Assembly: GCA_001313065.1 (NCBI GenBank)
Contig: BBFD01000002.1
Location: 1 to 49,404, forward strand
Length of the DNA stretch: 49,404 nt
Direction: 5' to 3'
Origin: Silvimonas sp. JCM 19000
GTDB lineage: Bacteria; Pseudomonadota; Gammaproteobacteria; Burkholderiales; Chitinibacteraceae
Positions 1-6,532 of the stretch are shown piece by piece. The translations under genes and the position numbers were made by a program. How positions within the stretch are numbered: the stretch's first letter is position 1; every line of letters starts with the position of its first letter. A model generated the notes under the pieces. The model saw only the letters and a list, made by a program, of their open reading frames with translations. It did no database searches and was not told where the DNA came from.

Positions 1-18
1 TTGCAGGCGCCGTAAAGC

Positions 19-792
19 ATGCGGGCTCGGCGGCGCAAACCTGCGCGTATTCTTGACGTCACGCCCAGCAACGAGGCCGTGCCACGCCTGCCCATCATTG
101 ATGCGCTACGCGGCTTTGCGGTGTGCATGATGATTGCGTACCACACCTGTTACGACACCACGTTTTTTTTCCGCCTGACCCATTTTCAGTTTCTGACCGA
201 CTGGCGCTGGATGGCCTGGCGCGACGGCATAGTCACCAGCTTCTTGTTGCTGGTTGGCTTGAGCCTGGTGCTGGCCGAACGCCAATCCGCGCGGGGCTTT
301 ATCAAGCGTTGGTGGCAAATCGTCGGCGGCGCGGCCTGTGTGTCGGTCGCCAGCTATTACCTGTTTCCAGACTCGTTTATTTATTTTGGCATTCTGCATT
401 TCAATGCCATTGCAGCTTTGATCGGCCGTGGACTGCTGACCCTGGGCCTGTGGAATGCAGCGTTTGGTGGGCTGGCGCTGGCGGTAGGGCTGTTGGTGCA
501 AATGCCGCAGATGAATCCCAAATGGCTTAACTGGATCGGCCTGGTCAGCGAAAAAACCAGTGACTGAAGATTACGTGCCGCTGCTGCCATGGATGGGCGT
601 GGTGTTTATCGGCATGGCCTCGGTTTCTGGTGGAAGCGCCACCAGTTTGCCTTGCCAGCCTGGGTCAGCGCGCTGCAACCGTATCTGCCCAAACCCTTGC
701 TTTGGCTAGGTCGGCACAGTCTGCTGGTGTATCTGCTGCATCAGCCAATACTGTTTGCATTGTTTTATGCCGAATACATGCTGACCCGCTGA
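19..792 (+). CDS. HGSNAT/DUF1624-type membrane protein, two frame breaks
   Basis: A multi-pass inner-membrane protein of about 257 residues that resembles the heparan-alpha-glucosaminide N-acetyltransferase catalytic-domain family (DUF1624). The N-terminal part has the family's opening (IDALRGFAVCMMIAYHTCYD) with the conserved Arg, His and Asp, followed by several hydrophobic helices. The frame breaks at the A6 run 551-556; removing one A continues into KPVTEDYVPLLPWMGVV, a typical family segment. A second break near 615 (probably one C lost) leads to LGFWWKR and a C-terminal helix with LLVYLLHQP. The family is predicted to move acyl groups across the membrane; the substrate here is unknown. 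The ATG at 19 lies close to the window edge, so the true start could be further upstream. Confidence 0.75.
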
Positions 793-941
793 CTTCCCGA
801 ATATCGTAAAAAATACCGCGCCCGGAATTACAAGACCGCGCAGGTATACTGCAACCTTTGCGCGCCTTAAGCGTTAAACCGAATCAGGCTTTTCCAGTCT
901 TCGCACTGGGGCTCTCGATAGACCAAGTCCAGGATTACCCG

Positions 942-1357
942 ATGCAACGAATTCTCAAACTGGTGGTAGGCGCACTGCTGTTATCCGCCGCCACTGTCTA
1001 CGCCGATGACGCGCCGCTGCCTTTCGATGATCCCTCGTCCATGCCGCCGCCCGCGCAAGTGCACAAAGTAATGACCCCGGCCCACAACAGCAAAGCACCG
1101 CGGCCCCGGCCCACGCCAGCAAACGCAGCCACGGTAAAACGCACAGCAAAGCGGGCAAGAAAGCGTCGACCAAAGCCGGTAAAGCGCACGTCACCGCGCT
1201 GGCCACTACGCCAAAAGCCGCACACCCCAGCACAGGCAAGGCCAGACAACCCGCGCCCAGCCGCAAAGCCGCCAAACCGGCCCACACCAGCAAAGCCAAA
1301 AAAATCTGCCGTACCGCGGCACAAGAAAAAAGGCCTGATTCGGTCAGGCCTGACTAA
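942..1357 (+). CDS. Basic Ala/Lys-rich exported protein
   Basis: From the ATG at 942 the product has a clear signal peptide (MQRILKLVVGALLLSAATVYA, cleavage after AYA-like motif before DDAPLP), then an acidic/proline stretch, then a long low-complexity tail rich in Lys, Ala, Ser, Thr and His that resembles histone-H1-like or cell-wall binding tails. The frame breaks near 1100 (GCACCGCGGCC, probably one G lost); the continuing frame reads ASKRSHGKTHSKAGKKASTK. A7 at 1298-1304 and A6 at 1325-1331 make the C-terminus uncertain, so the stop could be at 1337-1339, 1357 or 1388. I do not recognise a family and infer only an exported basic protein. Confidence 0.5.
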
Positions 1358-1389
1358 TCAACAAAGCCGGCATTGCCGGCTTTGTTGAT
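1357..1389. terminator. 15-bp perfect hairpin, probable terminator
   Basis: Perfect inverted repeat ATCAACAAAGCCGGC / GCCGGCTTTGTTGAT (1357-1371 and 1375-1389) with a 3-base loop ATT. It follows a second hairpin, AGGCCTGA-TTCGG-TCAGGCCT, at 1331-1351. There is no long T tract, but the symmetrical stem could stop transcription from the gene at 942 and from the antitoxin gene on the other strand. Confidence 0.55.
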
Positions 1390-1549
1390 CGGGATATATG
1401 AACCGCGCTCAGTTTTTGCGCTGTGGTGGCGGAACTGCGGCTAGCTGGGGCCATGCCCCCGGGTTTGCGCTGCTCAAGGCCAGATACAACAACAGCCACG
1501 CGGGGTTACCGGGTGGCCGTGGGCTCTTTACAGCAGGAAGAAGCTGGCG

Positions 1550-1854
1550 TCAGGCCAGGGCTTCCAGCCCTTTGCGTTCAACCAGGTTGAGCAGCTTCAG
1601 TGACGGACCGTTGGGGTGCTTGTCACCCCGTTCCCATTTCTGCACCGTCGAGGGCTGGTGTTCAGGTAGGCCGCAAACACAGCCTGGCTGGCCCGGCTGC
1701 GCAGGCGCAGGCTCCGGATCTCGTCCGCCGTATAGGCTTTCACCGGCGGCAGGCAGGTGACGTCAAATTCACGCAGGGTCTGCTGGTCCATCAAACCGAT
1801 TTCGGCGAAGTCCAGGGCAGTTTCATGCAGGGTTTTCAGGAGTCGGCTCGTCAT
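1550..1854 (-). CDS. XRE/NadS-like antitoxin (HigA type)
   Basis: About 101 residues. The N-terminal half carries FAEIGLMDQQTLREFD and the C-terminal half a helix-turn-helix: IRSLRLRSRASQAVFAAYLN followed, after a break, by STVQKWERGDKHPNGPSLK and LLNLVERKGLEALA. This is the Cro/C1-type fold of NadS/YiaG/HigA-like antitoxins, which bind their own promoter and neutralise a RelE-fold toxin. The frame breaks at AGCCCTCGACG (about 1660), where one C appears to be lost. Its start codon at 1852-1854 lies inside the end of the toxin gene (32-base overlap), so the two are co-transcribed, toxin first, as in higBA. The frame stays open for 46 codons beyond its stop, to 1409. Confidence 0.8.
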
Positions 1855-2223
1855 CGTTCTTTACCTCAATCAGTTTGCCTTCGGCCAGCGCATGCGCCAG
1901 TTGCGCCGGACTGAGCCCCAGCTGGAATGCGGCCAGCTGCTTCAGGGCTTTCAGCTCTTTGTCATCAATGTTGTCGCGCTCGTTCTTGCAAAGCCGTACA
2001 GGAAGAAGGCACGATCACCCAGGGTCCAGGCCAGCAGCGTGCGCGCACCGCCGCTTTTGCCGCGCCCAGGCAGCGCGACCCGCTTTTTTTCACAACATGC
2101 CCGCCCAAGTCGGCATCGACCAGGCCGTGTTCAATTTCGGCGACGGCGGTGATCAGTGCGGCATGGCTCAGGCCTTCTTTTTTCGGCCCATTTGTCAAAC
2201 GCGCGGGTTGTGTAGATGTGCAT
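1823..2223 (-). CDS. RelE/HigB-fold toxin
   Basis: About 132 residues after repair. It opens MHIYTTRAFDKWAEKEG and continues LSHAALITAVAEIEHGLVDA, LGGHVVKKRVALPGRGKSGG and ARTLLAWTLGDRAFFLYGFA, the characteristic order of RelE/HigB-like mRNA interferases, in which the basic RV.LPGRGKSGG.R segment and the hydrophobic FFLYGFAK strand are conserved. Three breaks occur: T6 at 2178-2183 (one extra), T7 at 2084-2090 and a lost C near 1995 (TTTGCAAGAACG). The C-terminal helix (DDKELKALKQLAAFQLGLS) is also typical. By family knowledge it cleaves ribosome-bound mRNA; the antitoxin gene overlaps it downstream. If the breaks were real the toxin would be dead, but the pattern fits the window-wide error signature. 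Confidence 0.8.
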
Positions 2224-2236
2224 GGTCAGACCAGAT

Positions 2237-2254
2237 GTATAGCACGAATTATAC
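2237..2254 (-). promoter_or_regulatory. Extended -10 promoter with operator-like repeat for the toxin-antitoxin operon
   Basis: On the minus strand TGGTATAAT (TATAAT at 2253-2248 with an upstream TG) forms an extended -10 element 25 bases from the toxin start. It is part of an inverted repeat, GTATA at 2237-2241 and TATAC at 2250-2254, separated by 8 bases. Half-sites overlapping the -10 fit autorepression by the antitoxin, which is the usual control of such operons. No convincing -35 was seen, as expected for an extended -10. Confidence 0.5.
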
Positions 2255-2301
2255 CACTCAGTGCAATAGATGGAAGACGTACGGCCGAGGGTCCGCTTGC
2301 G

Positions 2302-2541
2302 TCAGGCCTCACCGTCCAGCTCTTCATCCGCCTCGGCGTCCAGCGCCGCCAGCAGGTCGGCCAGTTCGACCGGCGCCGGTGTTGCGGGCGGGGCATCGTA
2401 TTCCGCCAGCGCTTGGTCCAGCGCATCACCACGCGGCCGGATGATCCGTCCGGGGTGCGTGGCAGTGTGGATGGCCTTGAGGGCGCGGATGCTGACCTGG
2501 GTGTAGATCTGTGTGGTTTCCAGTCTTGCATGGCCGAGCAT
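2302..2541 (-). pseudogene. C-terminal remnant of a tyrosine recombinase/integrase
   Basis: The reading frame gives MLGHARLETTQIYTQVSIRA and then LKAIHTATHPGR, which is the last catalytic block of phage-integrase-family tyrosine recombinases: the His of LGHA and the nucleophilic Tyr of IYTQV are present. About 40 acidic residues follow to the stop. The sequence upstream (2542-2590) encodes only a few compatible residues (LRLQHPA) and the Arg and Lys catalytic boxes are absent, so about three quarters of the gene is missing. A relic recombinase beside inverted repeats and phased repeats marks this as a mobile or formerly mobile region. Confidence 0.75.
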
Positions 2542-2587
2542 GGCTGGATGCTGCAGGCGCAGGTCGTCAGACGGACCACGTTCTCAC

Positions 2588-2683
2588 ATGCCCGAGGAAG
2601 AACGCCAAATCGTCAAGGCGCTGCTGGAAGGCATGATCCTGAAGTACCAGACCAAGCAGATGGTCAAAGGGCTCAGCAGCTAA
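2588..2683 (+). pseudogene. C-terminal fragment of an XRE-type regulator
   Basis: A 31-codon frame, MPEEERQIVKALLEGMILKY then QTKQMVKGLSS, matches the C-terminal helix that follows the helix-turn-helix in many small XRE/antitoxin regulators (PEEER...VKALLEG pattern). No helix-turn-helix is encoded upstream; the flanking sequence at 2541-2587 belongs to the opposite-strand recombinase remnant. I therefore read it as a leftover from a deleted gene. Assignment rests on a short motif only. Confidence 0.4.
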
Positions 2684-2688
2684 ACCGG

Positions 2689-2737
2689 AAGCCCACCGTC
2701 AACCCCACGCCACAGGCCGGGGTCAGGGGCTTTTTTT
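2689..2737 (+). terminator. Probable rho-independent terminator
   Basis: Nested complementary segments AGCCC...ACCCC and GGGGT..GGGGCT are followed by seven T residues (2731-2737). It closes the XRE fragment at 2588-2683. Confidence 0.5.
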
Positions 2738-2785
2738 AGCAGCTATATACAGATCAACCTACAAACACACCGGCAGGACCCATCC

Positions 2786-3078
2786 ATGACCACGTTCACC
2801 CCATCCAGCGGCAACGTCTATGCCGACCTGGGCTATGCAGACCCCGAAGGCATGCGTGCCACCTCGGCCCTGGTCATGCAACTGCAGGACCTGATCGGCG
2901 ACCGCCCGCTGGCCACTATCGCCACCCGGATCGATCTGCCGGAGCCGAACTGGCCGCCATCCTGCGCGGGCACTTCAGGCCACACCAGCAGCCACAGCTG
3001 GCAGACTACATCGCCGTGCTGCAAGCCCAGGCTGAATCCCGGCCAAAGGTGACAGCACCCGGCAAGCCCCCGCAGTGA
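2786..3078 (+). CDS. HigA-like XRE antitoxin, one frame break
   Basis: About 97 residues. The N-terminus SSGNVYADLGYADPEGMRA is the recognisable opening of a family of HigA-like XRE antitoxins, followed by a helix-turn-helix region (LVMQLQDLIGDRPLATIATR). The frame breaks near 2945 (CTGCCGGAGCC, one G lost); the second frame continues AELAAILRGHFRPHQQPQLA, the recognition helix and C-terminus of the same family (normally ..KLSALLRGHFR..). An RBS-like AGGA lies about 10 bases upstream of the ATG. No toxin gene was found next to it, so it is an orphan or its partner has been lost. The stop codon at 3076-3078 is embedded in the first unit of a phased repeat array. Confidence 0.65.
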
Positions 3079-3170
3079 GCAAATAGTGAGCATTTAGTGA
3101 GCAAAAAAGTAAGCAAATTCCCCAGCCAGACCACTTGAAATAAGCAAATAGTGAGCAAGAAGTGAGCAAA
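3074..3170 (+). repeat. Array A: seven GTGAGCA units phased at 11 bp
   Basis: Units with core GTGAGCA(A/T) start at 3075, 3086, 3097, 3109 (GTAAGCA), 3140 (ATAAGCA), 3151 and 3162. Spacing is 11, 11 and 12, then a 31-base gap, then 11 and 11. The cores alternate with short A/T tracts, so the A-rich faces repeat about once per helical turn. Each unit carries a TGA, TAG or TAA and, because 11 is not a multiple of three, the array places stops in all frames. Confidence 0.85.
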
Positions 3171-3215
3171 CCGGTCTGTGCATGACCGGGTTTGCGATCA
3201 GGCACCGCCTGATCG
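3168..3215 (+). repeat. Two tandem hairpins after array A
   Basis: AAACCGGTC (3168-3176) pairs imperfectly with GACCGGGTTT (3184-3193), and CGATCAGGC (3195-3203) pairs perfectly with GCCTGATCG (3207-3215) across a 3-base loop. They may act as a terminator or as part of a recombination site; no T tract follows. Confidence 0.5.
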
Positions 3216-3283
3216 TGTGAGGTGGACGCCGCTTGATGGCTGTTTTGCTGGCAGATGGGGGATTTGAGGGTGAGGGAGATCCT

Positions 3284-3321
3284 TTCCCTTAACGCATAAA
3301 ACCATCTACACCATACGCAGG
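3284..3321 (+). repeat. Left 38-bp terminal inverted repeat
   Basis: Mismatches with the right copy are at offsets 10, 17, 19, 22 and 23. Immediately inside lies a small palindrome GCAGG-GCA-CCTGC (3317-3329). Confidence 0.75.
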
Positions 3322-3668
3322 GCACCTGCGAGGACAAGCCATTGATTTGCATGTTGAATTGGCAAATCCAGGTGCAAACATTCAGCTACGCTTTATGGCA
3401 AGGCCCTGTTTCAGAACGACATAAGTGTAACTTCGGTGTAACTCCGCCACCAGGCCGCAAACCACCCCGTTTTACGCCTGCCGCACCGCCGAGGACGGCT
3501 TCCCGGAACACTCGCCAATCACCCACAGCTGCGGTGGCAGCGTGGTGGCGGGGTTTGCGCTTGCAGATCAAGGTGTTGGTGAGGGTTTGCCTAAAGCCCG
3601 GTGGCAACGAGCATGCCGGAAGTGACCGATTAACCAATACGGATCAAACAGTTAGGGGTGCGGGCAGG
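3322..3668. other. Interior of the putative element, no gene seen
   Basis: No frame here has a recognisable product or consistent codon use. It contains an inverted repeat GATTTGC / GCAAATC at about 3343-3367 and a tandem pair GTGTAAC at 3425 and 3436, again spaced by 11 bp. Confidence 0.6.
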
Positions 3669-3706
3669 CCTGCGTATGGTGTATGTGCTGTTATGCATTA
3701 AGGGAA
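3669..3706 (-). repeat. Right 38-bp terminal inverted repeat
   Basis: Inverted copy of the left repeat (33/38). Its inner edge overlaps the palindrome GCAGGCCTGC at 3664-3673. Confidence 0.75.
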
Positions 3707-3845
3707 CGGGCCAGCAAACACCGCAAATGATCCACGGCCGCCCCCGGAATCCGCAATGCAAAGCGTCCTCACCCACCCCGCTGGCGGCAGCTGCGGCAAT
3801 GCCGACGAACCAGTCAGGCAGCAATGGGCAAGTTGGTAAAAAAAA

Positions 3846-3951
3846 GTAGATGATTGGTAGATTAAAAGTAGGCAAAAAAAGTAGGCGTTTTACGAGCAGG
3901 ACACCCGCTGGTAGGCACAAAGTAGGCGAATAGTAGATAAAAAAGTAGGCG
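3846..3951 (+). repeat. Array B: eight GTAGGC-type units phased at 11 bp
   Basis: GTAG-containing units start at 3846, 3857, 3868 and 3881, then after a 30-base gap at 3911, 3922, 3933 and 3945. Spacing is 11, 11, 13, gap, 11, 11, 12; the longer steps coincide with A7 and A6 runs that are probably over-called. The core differs from array A (GTAGGC against GTGAGC), but the layout of four units, a 30-31 base gap and three or four units is the same. Confidence 0.85.
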
Positions 3952-3974
3952 ATTCTGGCGCAGCAGGCAGAACG

Positions 3975-4001
3975 TAAAAAACGCCCGCTCAAGGCGGGCG
4001 T
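3975..4001 (-). terminator. Rho-independent terminator of the toxin-immunity operon
   Basis: ACGCCCGC (3981-3988) pairs with GCGGGCGT (3994-4001). Read on the minus strand the hairpin is followed by a run of T, directly downstream of the immunity gene at 4026. Confidence 0.8.
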
Positions 4002-4025
4002 CAGTCACTTAACTCAAAGAGGCGT

Positions 4026-4283
4026 TTACGATACCTGTTCCCACAAGCCCGCAAACGGTGGGTCTGGTTCTACCAAACGCCAAATACACTGGCATTTACT
4101 GCACTGATACCAACGCTCTAGTAGGCCCACATTAGAATATGGTGCTTTAACCGGTACTTGTACGAGGCTCGTTTCAGCCTTCAATACCGCGTCAAATGCA
4201 TCAAAGTCGTTCCACCCTGTAAATGGGCCAGCCTCCCGAAGTGTTCCGCAATCACATTCTTCCACTGTCGCATTGCCGCTCAT
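4026..4283 (-). CDS. Small Cys-rich protein, probable immunity protein
   Basis: 85 residues from the ATG at 4281-4283, which overlaps the toxin stop as ATGA; this coupling is why I prefer it to the upstream ATG at 4310. The protein has two Cys pairs (CDCG near residue 10, and CSKCQC near residue 65) that could bind zinc, and otherwise many Trp and acidic residues (pI low). I do not recognise a family. Its position directly after a polymorphic-toxin-like gene, its size and acidic character are what is expected of a cognate immunity protein, so the role is inferred from context. A terminator follows at 3975-4001, so the two genes form a closed unit. No frame break is present. Confidence 0.6.
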   Translation of the reverse strand: MSGNATVEECDCGTLREAGPFTGWNDFDAFDAVLKAETSLVQVPVKAPYSNVGLLERWYQCSKCQCIWRLVEPDPPFAGLWEQVS

Positions 4284-5774
4284 CTTAGTACGCCTCCCCC
4301 AATCTTCCATGCGGGCTGTGCCCCACCGTCAATTAACAACTGACTCTTTCCCCCGATCCACGCACTTCCCTGGGACCCTACCTCTCCAATATGGATAGTG
4401 GTTCCTGCGGGTAGTTGAACCGTGGTGTATTGAGTGGCTTGTGCGTTAAATGGGGTGCCCCGAACATTCCCCCACTCAGGTAAAAGGCCGAATCAATACG
4501 AGCCTGAAGAGAACCAGTCGGTTCTTCTAACGACCAAAATGCGCCAAATTCTCTGGACTGGCCAGGCGCCCAAGCCCGATAGACTGTCATGGGCTGCTCC
4601 AGTTGCATTGTTGCATAACGACCGCCAGAGAAGGTTCCGGGGAGTCCCGCTAGATCGTTGCCCAAAATGCCGGGGGTAAGTGCATCGGCCTGAGAAAGGA
4701 TTTGCCCTGGAACACGACCAACAATATCTTGGTAGGCCGAGCCGGCTACTGTACTTGTAATAGTCCCAGACCCAAAGCTCGCCTCTCTCACGAACGCCCC
4801 AGTCACCCCAGCCGTCGCCCGACCACTGCCCGACATGAGGGTCACCAGCGGGTCAGCAAACGCTTTGGCCGTATAGGCATACGCATAGCCGTAATTGCCG
4901 GCGTTGAAGTTGGCCCGAGCCTGATCCATGCTGGCCGCTCCCGACATCTCATAGCCCAGCTGTTTGGTGCCATTCCAGAACTCGCCAACATAAGCCCCGG
5001 CTGTGGCCGCTGACGAAGTCTCCATCACCCCCAGATCACCACGACTGAACCCGCGCTGGAACGCCTGCCAGGTGCTTTCCGGTGTAGCGGTACCACCTGT
5101 TGCCTGCCAGACCGGAAGCTCATGCCCGGTGATGCCTTCGCTCGGGTCAGGCAGGGCGTAAATTTCTACACCGTTGGCATAACGGAATCCAGGTCGGCCG
5201 TCGTCGCTGAAGATGCGCGCCACCGGTTGATCTGATCCGGTACGGATGATCGGGGTATCGTCACCCGAGGCGGCTGCCCCCACATTCCCGGCGAGGTCCG
5301 AGCTACTTTGATAACGATTGGCCTGTGCCGTTGTGGCACATCCTGCATCTCAGTCGTACCGCTCTGGCCGGCCATCGAGTCCGCAATCTGGTTCTGCGCA
5401 GCGAAACAAATAGTGCAGAAAGTACTGCAGTCGGGGCTGGTTCTTGACCTCATCGATCAGCGTGGTCCGTTGCGACCAGACAAAATCCCAGGCTTTGACC
5501 ACGCGTGCAGGTGCCACGTAACCAGCTTGCCAGTCGGACGCCTGTTGGCGCAGACGTTCAGGTTGCAGCGCTGCGGTCTCACTCGCGGTTCGCCCGATGT
5601 ATTGCAACAGGCCGGTTTTATCCAGCACGCAGGCGGCGAAACCAAAAAAACATCGACCGGCCAGTTGGGGCAGGTATGCCAGCTGGGCGCCTCCACCGCA
5701 TCGGGCGGTCTGCTGGCCGGGCAGGTTCCGTCAGGGAACAAAAAAACCTGATCAATGTTTCCAGATCCATGCAT
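4280..5774 (-). CDS. Polymorphic-toxin-like protein with variable C-terminal domain
   Basis: About 495 residues after repair. From the ATG at 5774 (preceded by GGGGGA) it reads MHGSGNIDQVFLFPDGTCPA, then a helical region (DKTGLLQYIGRTASETAALQ; KAWDFVWSQRTTLIDEVKNQ), a Gly/Ser/Ala-rich linker (SSSDLAGNVGAAASGDD), a domain with RIFSDDGRPGFRYANGVEIY, and a C-terminal domain starting about TVYRAWAPGQSREFGAFWS and ending GTTIHIGEVGSQGSAWIGGK. Breaks lie near 4490 (one C lost; repair gives IDSALLPEWGN), near 5330, near 5405 and near 5635. The YRAW..GQSREFG...S core recalls NAD-using toxin domains, but I cannot assign the activity or the secretion route. No signal peptide is evident. Confidence 0.6.
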
Positions 5775-5794
5775 CTATCCCCCGAAAGTCGAAA

Positions 5795-5826
5795 CAAAAA
5801 AACCGGCGTGCAAGATGCGTGCCGGT
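5795..5826 (-). terminator. Terminator of the Nudix gene
   Basis: ACCGGC (5802-5807) pairs with GCCGGT (5821-5826); on the minus strand the stem is followed by a run of T (complement of A at 5796-5802). It separates the Nudix gene from the toxin gene, which starts 20 bases further on. Confidence 0.65.
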
Positions 5827-5890
5827 GCTCTTGTTGATAGGCGACCTGCAGGATAAATCTTAGGGTGGCTTCAAGGATTTAGGAAAAAGC

Positions 5891-6458
5891 TCAATCCTCC
5901 GCCACGCCGCTCATCGCCGCGGGCAAATTCTGCAGCCAGAACGCGCCGGTAATCGTCTTGGCGTCCGTCACCTTGCCTTCCAGAATGCCCGCTACCAATT
6001 CAGCCTGGCTAACCGGCAGGCATTCCACAAACTCGCCTTCATCAGCTGCGCCGCGCCTCGGTCAGGCCGTGGGCCAGGTACATATGGATCATTTCGGTGG
6101 TGTAGCTGATGATCGGGTGCAGCACGCCCAGCTTTTGCCAGTGCTGCGCGGTGTAGCCGGTTTCTTCCAGCAGTTCGCGCTTGCCGCATTCGAGCGGGTC
6201 TTCGCCAATTTCCAGCTTGCCGGCCGGAAATTCCAGAAATACCTGTTTTAGCGGATAGCGATACTGCCGTTCCATCAGCAAACGGCCGTCGGGAAGCACC
6301 GGCACCACCATCACTGCGCCTGGGTGTTCGATATATTCGCGCGTGGCGCTGCTGCCGTCGGGCAGGCGCACGGTGTCGCGGTTGATGTGCAGCAGCTTGC
6401 CGTCGAACACGCGCTCGGTTGCCACAAAATGTTCGATCAGATGATCATCGTTAGCCAT
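5891..6458 (-). CDS. Nudix hydrolase, ADP-ribose pyrophosphatase-like
   Basis: About 188 residues. The Nudix box G-x5-E-x7-RE-x2-EE-x-G-y is complete (GKLEIGE...KRELLEETGY, around residues 92-114), and the preceding HPGAVMVVPVLPDGRLLMER and QYRYPLKQVFLEFPAGKLE segments are typical of the ADP-ribose/ADP-sugar pyrophosphatase subfamily. The likely reaction is hydrolysis of ADP-ribose to AMP and ribose 5-phosphate with Mg2+. The frame breaks at about 6055 (GAGGCGCGGCGCAGC); the other frame continues DEGEFVECLPVSQAELVAGI to a stop at 5891. The start at 6458 is preceded by GGAAGAA. It lies downstream of glgP, separated by a terminator. ADP-glucose is also a possible substrate given the glycogen operon, but that is speculation. 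Confidence 0.85.
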
Positions 6459-6484
6459 TCTTGTTTTCTTCCGTATAGATAAAC

Positions 6485-6509
6485 ACACGGCGGCACCAGG
6501 CCGCCGTGT
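6485..6509 (-). terminator. Terminator of the glycogen operon
   Basis: Perfect 10-bp stem ACACGGCGGC / GCCGCCGTGT with a 5-base loop, 24 bases beyond the glgP stop. The minus strand continues GTTTATCT. Confidence 0.7.
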
Positions 6510-6532
6510 TTCAGAGTATTGCCCCGCCCTGG

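Larger units (their letters stand above)
3284..3706. mobile_element. 423-bp putative non-autonomous element bounded by 38-bp inverted repeats
   Basis: The left end 3284-3321 (TTCCCTTAACGCATAA...) and the reverse complement of the right end 3669-3706 (TTCCCTTAATGCATAA...) match at 33 of 38 positions without gaps. The last 15 positions are identical (TACACCATACGCAGG). Between them there is no convincing coding frame. This is the layout of a MITE-like or recombinase-mobilised element, or of two recombinase core sites in opposite orientation. No clear target-site duplication is visible just outside the repeats. Confidence 0.7.

Noticed and set aside
3658..3849. Possible small gene with Thr/Ala-rich product (starting MVYVLLCIKGTGQQTPQ)
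   Set aside because: It begins inside the right inverted repeat, has no ribosome site and no consistent codon pattern.
3074..3951. CRISPR array
   Set aside because: Repeat units are only 7-11 bases, directly phased, with no 25-40 base unique spacers and no cas genes.
3846..3951. Integron attC sites
   Set aside because: The GTAGGC units are short direct repeats without the long imperfect palindrome and the paired R/L boxes of attC; no intI gene is present.
3630..3992. Minus-strand frame with hydrophobic N-terminus across array B
   Set aside because: Its hydrophobic part comes from the repeat array read backwards, and it overlaps the terminator of the immunity gene.
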